Assembly (NCBI GenBank): GCA_025403435.1
Contig: CM046330.1
Location: 29,656,381 to 29,720,380, forward strand
Origin: Artocarpus heterophyllus
Lineage: Eukaryota > Streptophyta > Magnoliopsida > Rosales > Moraceae
Length of the DNA: 64,000 bases
Direction: 5' to 3'
Shown here one piece after another: positions 1 to 9,717 of this stretch; the stretch's first letter is position 1; the number at the start of each line of letters is the position of its first letter. A program made the translations under genes and the position numbers. The notes under the pieces were generated by a model, which had not been told where the DNA came from, did no database searches, and was given only the letters and a program-made list of their open reading frames with translations.

Positions 1-55
1 ATCGGCAGGCCGACCAGGCCCCATCAGCAGGCCGAACACATGGACTGGCATGCCA
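1..55. repeat. GC-rich near-palindrome array (Copia-1 3' LTR)
   Basis: Three degenerate copies of the unit TCGGCAGGCCGA and variants lie here (ATCGGCAGGCCGAC, ATCAGCAGGCCGAA, GGCATGCC). The same array sits in the 5' LTR at 7165-7225. It is one of thirteen such arrays in the window. Confidence 0.8.
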
Positions 56-971
56 ATCTCTCAAACTACATAGAATTACAAAGCCCGTATAGCTAAGTCT
101 CCATGACATATCATAATGTGTCGTATCCCCATATGATAATCCATGGCTTAAGCACAAGTTCTGTCTTACCTTCCCAATTATTTTTATCTTACGTTCCATT
201 ATCTCACCATTGGAAAACTTACCATCCAAAGACAGTATACCATTCGGTTACACTTATGTATCCAAATGGTTGAGCGCTCCAATTTTCCAATTACAGGATA
301 ACGCATATAAGAGGATATTATTACTCCTACAAAGGAGTTTGGATTCCATATCTATGAATTACAAGTTTATGTTATCAACAGTTATGCCTCCAACGTACTG
401 GCATGTATACCACTATTAAGATGTGGGTGTCACCCTTTGGTACATCAAAAGACACAAGTCAAGATAATGGGCCCACTATTCATCTCAGGATTAAGATACA
501 ATACAAATGATTGTCTAAAGTGGATCGATTTACCGAGACAGAATTATTAATCCAATTCTATTCACTTTTTGTCCCGATCCAACACATCGTCACCTATGAC
601 AACATACCAATGTTTCTATTCACGGAGTCCACCTCCGATGGTCAAGACAAACCATCTCTCAAAAGGGATATAGACAACATAACAATCTTTGCATGAATAA
701 AGCACCCAACTTTATTCCCTTGATTGCGGATCTTATGTTTTAGACCGTCACCTTAAGAATCATGTCTTTCGCATAATCTGTCCATCATATGCCTAATTTT
801 TAAAGGTTTAGACTGATAGTCTCAGACTATTGTTTGCTTAACATACATTCAATAAATATGAACGTAAAGGGGACAAGATTTGGTATATAAATAATAAATA
901 AATTCTTTATTGATAAAAATGTCTACAAAAACTTATTACATTTTTACTCCTTAGGGCATACATGTCTAACA
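1..971 (-). repeat. 3' LTR of Copia-1 (partial, internally deleted)
   Basis: On the minus strand it opens TGTTAGACATGTATGCCC, right after the polypurine tract, and matches the 5' LTR at 6649-8655. The window starts inside it. Against the 5' LTR it lacks about 525 bp (the part equivalent to roughly 7220-7743): sequence next to the palindrome array at 1-55 joins directly to sequence found near 7745 in the other copy. That makes it a post-insertion deletion derivative. Confidence 0.9.
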
Positions 972-985
972 ATCTCCCCCTTGCA
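972..985 (-). other. Polypurine tract of Copia-1
   Basis: Read on the minus strand this is a G/A-rich run (AAGGGGGAGATT) directly before the 3' LTR. It is the usual site for priming plus-strand DNA synthesis in LTR retrotransposons. Confidence 0.85.
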
Positions 986-2600
986 CTAAGTGAGTAAATA
1001 TGACAAATCTCGCAACTCCATAGCTTCCATATGCCTCTCAAAGACTCTCCCAGTAAGTGTCTTCGTAAATGGATCAGCTAAATTGTCCTCTGACACGATC
1101 TTGCACACCGTGACATGCTCGCCCTCAACGAAGTCCTTTATCACATGATACTTTTGATCAATATGCTTACTCTTCTTGTGAAATCTTGGTTCCTTAGCAT
1201 TGGCTACCACCGTACTGTTATCACAGCACAGTAATACCGCTTTATCCATACCAAGAACTACCTCAAGATCCCTAAGGAACTTGTAGAGCCACACTGCTTT
1301 TTTCAAAGTATCACTAGCTGCCACATACTCAAGCTCCATCGTTGAATCCGAAGTGCAATCTTGATTAGCACTTCTCCAACTGATGGCACCGCTGCCTAGA
1401 GTAAACACAAAAAGTCGGTTTCCTAGAATCCAAACAGGATTGAAAATCTAAGTCAGTATATCCTAGAGGAGTCAGGTCCTCACCCGAATATACAAGCATA
1501 TGCCCTCAAGTCCTTCTAAGGTAGTTGAAAATATGCTTTACCGCAACCCAATGGTTCAGTCCTGGATCTGCCTAATATCGACTTACAATCCCGATCGCAT
1601 AACTAACATCCGGTCATGTGCAAAGCATGGCATACATGAGACTATCCACTACTGAAGCATAAGGCACCTTCTTCATGTATTCTCTTTCTTCATAAGACTT
1701 TGGAGAGTCTTTCTTAAAAAAAGTAATTCCAAACCTAGATAGTTGCCCACCTTTCTTAGAATCTTGCATTGCAAACCTCTTGAGAATTTTATCTATGTAG
1801 CCGGTCTGTGACAAAGCTATCCTTCCTATCCCGAAAGATCTAGATACCGAGAACAAAATTAGCCTCACCCAAGTCCTTCATGTCAAACTGCTTGGTCAAC
1901 CATAATTTGACAATGACAATGCCCCAATGTCATTGCCAATTAGCCGAATGTCATCTACATAGAGTAGTAGAAAAACCACCTTCCCATCCTTAATGTGTTT
2001 GTAAACACATGGCTCATCCACATTTTGTGAGAACCCATAAGTCTTGATCACCTGATCAAATCTTATGTTCCAAGAACAAGAAGCCTACTTAAGTCCATAA
2101 ATAGACTTCAGCAGCTAGTAAATCTTCCCCTCTTGACCCGTGACCTTGAACCCGTCTGGTTGTTTCATATAAATAGACTCATCAAGATAGCCATTCAGAA
2201 AAGCCGTCTTGACATCCATCTGCCAAATCTCGTAGTCGAGAGCGGCAGCTATGGATAAGAGAATCTGGATGGACTTAAGCATGGCTACAGGCGAAAAGGT
2301 TTCCTCATAATTGATTCCTTCCTTTTGCATATAACCCTTAGCTACCAGTCTAGCCTTAAAGGTTTCGACCTTTCCATCCACTCCTCTTTTCCTCTTGTAG
2401 ATCCACTTACACCATATGGGTTTTACCCCTTCGGGAAGATCCTTAAGCTCCCAGACCTGATTAGTCTCTATAGACTTCATCTCTATATTCATGGCCTCTG
2501 TCCAGAGTTTTGAATCAACATCCTTCATAGCTTCTACGTAAGTATAAGGATCCCTGTCATGTTCATCTAGTTCAGCTAAAAAGACTTCCCCATTGAACAT
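986..2600 (-). pseudogene. pol: Copia-1 reverse transcriptase-RNase H (broken)
   Basis: Minus-strand remains of the C-terminal half of the copia polyprotein. The RT start is seen at 2115-2600 ([15 protein letters not shown], then [20 protein letters not shown]). The YVDD catalytic box is readable on the minus strand near 1955. Further downstream come IDKILKRFAMQDSKKGG (1614-1868) and the RNase H end (986-1408), with SDSTMELEYVAASD and CCDNSTVVANAKEPRF, finishing SYLLT and a stop just before the polypurine tract. Three or more frame breaks separate these blocks. In RNase H the usual EAEY motif reads ELEY. The enzyme would copy RNA to DNA and degrade the RNA strand in the particle. This copy cannot make one protein. 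Confidence 0.9.
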
Positions 2601-2639
2601 ATACCTCTTAGGTTGACGCCTGATCCTCCCACTATGCCA

Positions 2640-3830
2640 AAGCCCTTGAGTTTATTGTTCAAGTTTGTTTGGTTTTTCTGCACTGATCAGAACGGTTTCA
2701 TTCAGAACCTTTGGAGTGATCGAATCACTCCTTAACTCCTCAAGCACCAATTTTTTTCGAGGTTTAAAGTCTTCCATGTAATTCTCCTCAAGGAAAGTTG
2801 TATTAGTTGAAACCATGACTTTATTTTCCTTTGGGTTATAAAAATAACCCCCTTTAGTCCCTTTTGGATATCCTACAAACACGCAAACTTCCGAATGTGC
2901 TTCCAACTTATTTGAATCCTTGAACAGGACATGAGCTGGACATCCCCATATGCAAATGTGGTTTAAGGATGTTTTCCTACTTGTCCACAACTCATGAGGA
3001 GTTTTAGGGACCGATTTTGAAGGCACATTGTTCAAAAGATAACATGCGGTTTGTAGTGCATATCCCCAAAAGGATAAAGGTAATGATGAATAACTCATCA
3101 TGGACCTAATCATGTCCAACAAAGTCCTATTTCTTCTCTCTGCTATGTCATTCTGCTGCGGAGTGCCCAGCACAATCAAATGGGATAAAATCACATTCTC
3201 TAATAAGTGTCTCAAGAACTCATCAGAAAGGTATTCTCCACATCGATCGGATCAAAGTGCCTTTATGGGTCTACCCAATTGCTTTTTCACTTCAGCCCAA
3301 AACTCCCTGAACTTGTCAAAAGTTTCACTTTTGTAGTGCATCAGGTACACATACCCATATCTTGAGTAATCGTCAACAAAAGTGATGAAGTACTCATACC
3401 CTCCTCATGCCCGGATGTTCATCAGTTCGCAAACATCACTATGCACAAGTTCTAGAACCCCTTCGGCCCTATTGCCCTTAGACTCAAATGGTCTTTTGGT
3501 CATTTTACCCTCCAAACAAGATTCACATTGAGGTATAGATTCCACCTTTAAGTGACTTAAAGGTCCATCCCTTACCAACCTTTGAATCCTATTCAAGTTA
3601 ATATGACTAAGGCGCAAATGCCAAAGATAAGTCTTATTAGAGTGAGAAGTTTTAAGTCTTTTAGAGTTATTATCATTTATCTCAGCATTAAGCAATAACT
3701 CCATCTTAGGTTTGATAAAATATAGATTATTTTGCATCCATCCAGAATAGATAAAAGATTTGTTTTTACAAATCACTACTTTATCATTAAAAGAAACCAA
3801 ATAGGAGTCTTTAAATAAATAAGCTACAAA
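2640..3830 (-). pseudogene. pol: Copia-1 integrase (broken)
   Basis: Minus-strand integrase. The pre-integrase zinc-binding part lies at 3405-3800 (LWHLRLSHINLNRIQRL, then CESCLEGKMTKRP, a HHCC arrangement). The DDE core follows, with HSDVCELMN at its start and, in 2652-3215, [19 protein letters not shown] around the catalytic Glu. The segment between about 3216 and 3404 is out of frame. The blocks correspond closely to the better preserved copy at 30100-31246. Integrase joins the cDNA ends to host DNA. Frame breaks make this copy non-functional. Confidence 0.9.
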
Positions 3831-3832
3831 AA

Positions 3833-4923
3833 TTAAATTCCTTTTAAATTTAGGAACATAAAAAAATCTTGCATAAATAAATTCCTATAATTATCAAAAT
3901 AAAGATGGACGTCTCCCATTGCTTCCGCTGACACCAAGGATCCATCGTCCATCTGAAGCGTGAAGTCCTCATGTAGCAGACTTCTTGTTTCTTTGAACTC
4001 ATGCAGAGAAACACAGACATGATTAGTTGCACCAGAATCTATGACCCAAATGTCACTGGATTCCTCAACCAAATAAGTTTCTAAATATAGAAGATCACAC
4101 CTACCTCCTTTGGAAAGGAAGTCCTTGCAATGCTTCTTGATATGCCCGACCTTTCCATAGAAGAACCACTTAAGCTTCTTCAGGTTCTTCTTTTTCTTCT
4201 TCCTGCTCTTGGTGCTAGCAGGAATAGAAGACTTCCCATTTTTAGCCTGTTGCTTCTTTCCATTCCAAGAGTTAGGATTGGAACTAGAAGCAGCTACCAT
4301 GTTGGCCTCACCACCGGCAGGAGACTCCCTGATCAGCAGTTCGAACGCCTGTAATTGTTTCATCAGTTCTTGCAAGGTCATATCCCGTCTATTGCTTAAA
4401 TTAAAAGTAGCTCTAAACAGAATAAATTCTTTTGATAGAGTCTTGAAGACCATAGTCATCTGAGTTTCAACATCGATATCGACTCTATTGGTTTGAGCCT
4501 CAGCGAGGTAACCCATGACCAGCATCATATGCTCCTTTACAGATGTCCCCGGCCTCTGTCTACAGTTAAGAAGTTTTTGAAGTGCCCCTTGCTGCTTTTT
4601 TATGGCCTGGCCTCTAAACATATCCTCAAGATTATCCAAGATCTGCTTTACAGTCTCATAATCTTGATGTTGAGCTTGCAGCACATTATTCATGCTGGCC
4701 ATAACATAATAGCGGGCCTGATCATTAGCATCTTTTCAATGATCATACGCTTAGAATTGCTCATTAGTTGAGTCTCCTGTAGGCTTGGGAGGACAAGGGG
4801 TTGTCAGTACATATTTCAGTTTCTCAAAGGACAGGAGATATCCAGGTTTCGTTTCCAATCATTATAATTCTCTCTGGTTAATAGGTTTTTGTCAAGTATC
4901 GATAATAAAGCATTTTTAGACAT
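3833..4923 (-). pseudogene. gag: Copia-1 Gag and protease (broken)
   Basis: The start codon is the CAT at 4921-4923 (MSKNALLSILDKN), chosen because the sister copy at 28822 starts with the same peptide. The N-terminal piece (4816-4923) is out of frame with the main block (3833-4702). The main block carries the UBN2-type Gag domain, a lysine-rich run (KSRKKKKKN), the zinc-knuckle position and the protease box IDSGATNHVC. The zinc knuckle is dead: where the sister has CFFCGKVGHIKKHC, this copy reads WFFYGKVGHIKKHC, losing the first two cysteines. Gag forms the virus-like particle and its knuckle binds RNA, so this Gag should fail in packaging even apart from the frameshift. Confidence 0.9.
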
Positions 4924-5083
4924 TTTTAATCTACAATAAAGAATCATATACCAAACATAAGAAAACATATCATAATAATTTAGTAAGATAATACAATCAT
5001 GTAAAAACATACAAATGTGTTTATGTGTCAAAACCTTGAAAATATCACAACCTTACAACGATAATTCCCAACTTAGAATTTAA

Positions 5084-5412
5084 CAAGCTCCTAGGGGAGC
5101 CATGCCAAATTCAATTAGGAACACAAATTCCCTCCTGATTAATGTATGTCATCTAGGACCCGTATGATCCAGCATATATTAATAATTGTTTCTTTGGCTA
5201 TTAATTTTATTAACAAAGCTCCCAGGGGAGGTTAATAATAAAATTAATGTGAGTGTATAACCATCGTTCTAATATTTTATCTGTGATTTATAATCACCAC
5301 CTAGGGGTGTGCAACCATAAATCATGCGAAAATACGTTATCCTCTCAAAGATCCAATCTGGTACATGATAGAAATCCCTTCCTAGGGGTTGGGACTACCA
5401 TGTTATACTTAT
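5084..5412 (-). promoter_or_regulatory. Structured leader region with CCTAGG-tipped stem-loops (Copia-1)
   Basis: This is the minus-strand counterpart of 28343-28670. CCTAGG occurs at 5090-5095, 5300-5305 and 5381-5386; the fourth site near 5229 has mutated to CCCAGG. Each lies between inverted repeats. Differences from the sister copy tend to keep pairing: the outermost stem is ACATGGT against ATCATGT here (a G-U pair) and ACATGAT against ATCATGT in the sister. The inner pairing CCC...GGG around the loop is unchanged. A role in RNA dimerisation, packaging or translation is inference. Confidence 0.55.
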
Positions 5413-5893
5413 GGACCAACGATAGAGGCCTTAGGTTCTCTCTTTGAAATCCTTCTCTCACTCAATCTTTTGAAATCAAGGTTTTATTTTAAGAATATGA
5501 ATGAACAATTTTAATATGAGTGCCACTCCCTATTCTATATGACATGTTATCAATATACATGACAAATCATATTATAATGCAGACAAACAAAGCAATCAAG
5601 CAAAGCTACAAGCAAAATAATAAATAACCATAATATTATGGCTCCACCCTAACGAATAGAAAACTAAGATTACAAAAGAATAATCGAGACATATAATCAA
5701 TTCTTCATCCTTGAATCCTCAAGCTGTATCCTTCTTCATGTAATGCCCATCTTCAAGTCTTCAATCCCGTATGAATCGAATACTTCATATTTCTGGTCAT
5801 ATCAAAATTTAATGTTTCTCAGAATTGTACCAAAAATAAAATTAAAACTATATAAAAAAAACTGCACCTTTTTTATAAATTTTCTAGCTTTCT

Positions 5894-6121
5894 GTTGGCA
5901 GGCCGATCTGAGTGATCGGCCCACTGGTCATGCACCATCGGCCTGCCGATCAGGAAGATCGGCTTGCCGATCCATGAAAGTTTGGCCTGTCAAACTGGAA
6001 GTTTGGCCTGCCACCAAAGCCACCTGATTCTGCCCCACTAACAACCTACCGAACCACATGTCTGGCTTACTGATCCATGACCATCGGCTTGCCCAACTGG
6101 TGGGTTCGGCATGCCGATCGA
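5894..6121. repeat. GC-rich near-palindrome array (Copia-1 leader)
   Basis: Degenerate copies of the unit include ATCGGCCTGCCGAT, ATCGGCTTGCCGAT, TTTGGCCTGCC and TTCGGCATGCCGAT. Several units show C-to-T or G-to-A changes at CG positions. It is equivalent in position to the array at 27672-27851. Confidence 0.8.
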
Positions 6122-6634
6122 GCATAAATCTCCCATTCTAGAAAATACAATTTTTAATTCAATTCATCAATTTTATTTTCAACAATTCAAAACATAAAAT
6201 TAGAGACTCAAGAAATACCTGAGAGCACCATCATCCATCTTCTAGATCTGCCTTCTAGATCCGTCTTCTCGATTGGACTTCTCCGAATAATTATTTAATT
6301 ACAAAATTCTTACAAATTTAAAATTAAACAATAATTCCTAGACGGAGATGATAGTCCGCCATCTAATTACATGAAAAACCTAGATACACATTCTAACCTC
6401 TAAAGAACCAAAACCTGCATAAATTAATAAATTAATAAATAATTAAATAACTACTTAATCAACTATAATTAATTAATAAACATTCACCACATAATTCATG
6501 ACAACATATAAAATATATAGAAACCTAGAGTGCCAACTCTCTATAAAATTAAATTCAAGCATAGGAGAGATTAAGATCACAAAATTTATACATATAACAT
6601 GATCACAAACTCGTAAACTTATGTAAAAACCATG

Positions 6635-6646
6635 GCTCTGATACCA
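6635..6646 (-). other. Primer binding site of Copia-1
   Basis: On the minus strand it reads TGGTATCAGAGC, two bases inside the 5' LTR. It is complementary to the 3' end of plant initiator-Met tRNA, the standard minus-strand primer. Confidence 0.93.
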
Positions 6647-6648
6647 AT

Positions 6649-8655
6649 TGTTAAAAAAATAGTACGCAGTGAAATTTTAAAAATTTTATATCAGAGTATT
6701 CTCCAAAACACAAGTTTGACATGCTATATGCATAAATTAATCAGATCTTACTAGCCTTTGTATACCGCAGAACCCTCGCAAAATGTGAAAAGAAGTAACA
6801 TTCCAGAAGAGCCTCAACCAACTGGTCTTCTTTGCTATTCTCTATCCACGACTAGAGTGAGTGTGGGCTTACACGCATAGATCTTCCACCAGGTGACTCT
6901 CCTTCTAACCAATCGAGAGAACCCAAAGTTAGTTTTCGTGATTTATGAACAAAAGCTCTCAGGGACTTTTCAGATTCTCACTAGCAGAGTATCACTCTTA
7001 ATCTCTCAATTGATTTGAGTAACTCTTAAGACTTACTCCCTATTTATAGAGGTTGGTCCTAGGGTCATTCTTCATCAGATTAGGTCTCAAAAATTCAAAC
7101 TAGAATCAAATTCGGATCAGTATCCGATAAGATTCATGTGGAAATGCGTAATCTTATCATTCGCTCATCAGCAGGCCGAACAGGCCCCATCGACAGGCCA
7201 AACATGTGGACCAGTATGCCAAACTGTCGAATAAAATCTCCGTAAATCTTTTATTTTCCACCCGAGATTCTATAGGATAAGTCTTAGTTTTAATTCAAAT
7301 AACCTAATAGAGAAGTTATCTGATCAAAACAACTTTATCTAGATTATCTCTAGGAAAATAAATCAATTTCTAATAATTCTATAAGTTTATCTTGATATAA
7401 TTTATCCAAAATTAAATCAACCAATAAATAGATAAGAATTATCCGATCCCAATAATTTAACAAGTTTATCTTGAATTAACTTTATCACAAAATTAATTCA
7501 ACCGATAAACAGACATGAATTATTTGATTCTTCTAAATTTCAACCAATTTGATATATCTGACATAAGTCACCAATTATTGAAAAAGCATGCCGTATTGTT
7601 ATAGGATGTTATGAGCTAGCAAAGGGGACCAAATTGACCTATATAGTTTAAGCTCCTGATAATTATGAAACCCAATATCCCAGATATACATTTCATAATT
7701 ATCAACTCCAACGCTAATCCACTAAAAGATTGGAGCTGCACTCTCGAACTATATAAAATTACAAAGCCCGTATAGCTAAGTCTCCATGACATATCATAGT
7801 GTGTCGTATCCCCATATGATAATATATGGCTTAAGGACAAGTTCTGTCTTACCTTTCTGATTATTTTTATCTTACGTTCCATTATCTCACCATCAAAAAA
7901 CTTACCATCCAAAGACAGTATACCATTCGGTTACACCTATGTATCCAAATGGTTGAGTGCTCCAGTTTTTCAATTACAGGATAACGCATATAAGAGGATA
8001 TCATTACTCCTAAAGAGGAGCTATGGATTCCATATCTATGAATAACAAGTCTACGCTATCAAGAGTTATGCCTCCAACGTACTGGCATGCATACCACTAT
8101 TAAGATGTGGGTGTCACCCTTTGGTACATCAAAAGACACAAGCCAAGACAACATGTCCATTATTCATCTCAAGATTAAGATACAATACAAATGATTGTCT
8201 AAAGTGAATCAATTTGCCGAGATAGAATTATTAATCTAAATCTTTTCACTTTATGTCCCGATCCAACACATCATCACCTATGACATTGTGCCAATGTTTC
8301 TATTCACGGAGTCCACCTCCGATGGTCAAGACAAACCATCTCCCGAAAGGGATATAGACAACATAACAAAGATTGCATGAATAAAGTGCCTAACTTTATT
8401 CCCACGATTGCGGATCTTATGTTTTAGACCGTCACCTTAAGAATCGTGTTTTTCGCATAATTTGTCCATCATATGCCCAATTCTTAAAGGTTTAGACTGA
8501 TAGTCTCAGATTATTGTTTGCTTAACATACATTCGACAAATATGAACGTAAAGAGGAAAAGATTTGGTATATAAACAATACATAAATTCTTTATTGATAA
8601 AAATGTCTCCAAAAACTTATTACATTTTTACTCCTTAGGGCATACATGTCTAACA
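6649..8655 (-). repeat. 5' LTR of Copia-1
   Basis: The copy is 2007 bp long, ends TGTTAGACATG at the plus-strand right edge (8655) and meets the primer site at the left. On the minus strand a TATA box (CTATAAATAG) lies near 7047-7056, with the palindrome array 7165-7225 upstream of it. At its left terminus the usual ...CAACA is ...TTAACA on the element strand. Confidence 0.92.
7165..7225. repeat. GC-rich near-palindrome array (Copia-1 5' LTR)
   Basis: Units ATCAGCAGGCCGAAC, ATCGACAGGCCAAAC and GGACCAGTATGCC are recognisable but degraded. It lies a little over 100 bp upstream of the TATA box on the element strand, the same place as in Copia-2. Confidence 0.75.
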
Positions 8656-9717
8656 GTTTATTAGAGCTTCATAATTTTATATAGTTCGAGAGTGCAACTC
8701 TAAGCTTTTAATGGAGTAGTGTTAGAGTTGATAATTATAAAATATATGTATCTGGGATGTGTTATTCTATAATTATAGGAGCTTGATCTATATATGTCCA
8801 TTAGGTCCCCTGTGCTAGCTCATAATAATTCTTATAATGATACTGCATTTTTTTTATATATTGGTGACTTATGTTAATTATTAGATTAGCTGAAATTCGA
8901 TAGATTGGATTTAATAATTCATGTCGACTTATTAGTTGAATTAATTTTTTGAATTAATTCAAGATAAAAATGTTAAATTATTTGGATAATATTTTATTTG
9001 ATATGGGATTATCCGTATGTGACAGTCTTAATCAAATAACATCTCTATTGAGTTATTTGAATTAAAACCGAGGCTCTATCTAAGATTCTTATGTGAAATA
9101 AGATATTCTGAGATTTTTAGATTATCACTTAGTTTGTAGACCGGTTGTCGAGTTTGGTAGGCAAGTGGAGCCAGTTCGACAAGCTGCTCTCATAGATCAA
9201 TAGGCCGACCGTGCGATAATCCTGTTGCATAGTTTTGACATGTTTTTGATTGAAAGTTGATCTAGACTTGAATTTTGAAGCCTACTCTGAAAGGGATTGA
9301 CCCCAAATTTGATCACTATATAAAGAGAACTATTTTTCATTGTTCCTTAGATCATTTGAGAAGTAAAGAGTGAGTACTCTAGTAAGAGAAACTCTAAAAA
9401 CTCCCCGAGAGCTATTGTTCAACATCTGGAACTTTAGTTCTAGGTTTTCTTAAGTGTTTGGAAGAAGAGTCACTAGAGGAAAACTATACAACGTGCGACC
9501 ACCCACACTCCAATCATGGAAAGAGAGTAGCGAATAAGACCAGTTGGTTGAGGCTCTTTCAGAATGTTCTTCTCTAGTCGGAGTTTTCTGCTGCCTTTAG
9601 TATACAAAAGAGATGTAAGATCTATTGTTAATATATGTACTTAGCTTGTCAATCTTGTTATTTGGAAAAGAATTTGATTTAAAATTTTTTAAGATTTCAT
9701 TGTGTATCGTTTTCTAA
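8656..9717 (+). repeat. Older copia LTR remnant (3' part), plus strand
   Basis: The sequence tracks the 3' half of the Copia-2 LTR (compare 26030-27156) with many substitutions: a block matching GAGCTTCGTAATTC, TTGGTGACTTATGT near 8863, a TATA box (CTATATAAAG) near 9317, a degraded palindrome array around 9140-9215, and an end at TTTCTAACA. No primer site follows. Its 5' part is absent here and probably lies left of the window on the other side of Copia-1. It may be a solo LTR or part of a truncated element. Confidence 0.75.

Larger units (their letters stand above)
4924..6634 (-). other. Copia-1 untranslated leader
   Basis: This 1.7-kb stretch lies between the primer site and the Gag start. 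It has no credible reading frame. It holds the stem-loop chain (5084-5412) and a palindrome array (5894-6121); the rest is AT-rich. It aligns by eye over its length with the leader at 27171-28821. Confidence 0.85.
1..8655 (-). mobile_element. Copia-1: Ty1/copia LTR retrotransposon, 3' LTR truncated by window edge
   Basis: Minus-strand element in the order (read 3' to 5' along the plus strand) partial 3' LTR 1-971, polypurine tract, pol, gag, a 1.7-kb leader, primer site 6635-6646 and 5' LTR 6649-8655. Domain order Gag-PR-IN-RT-RNase H marks Ty1/copia; the protein resembles the Tork/Angela/BARE-like group (family knowledge, not searched). It belongs to the same family as the elements at 25146-34652 and 61192-64000, judged by shared LTR, leader and Gag sequence. 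The right flank at 8656 is the body of another LTR in the opposite orientation, so it probably inserted into that LTR. The coding region is broken in many places. Confidence 0.93.
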
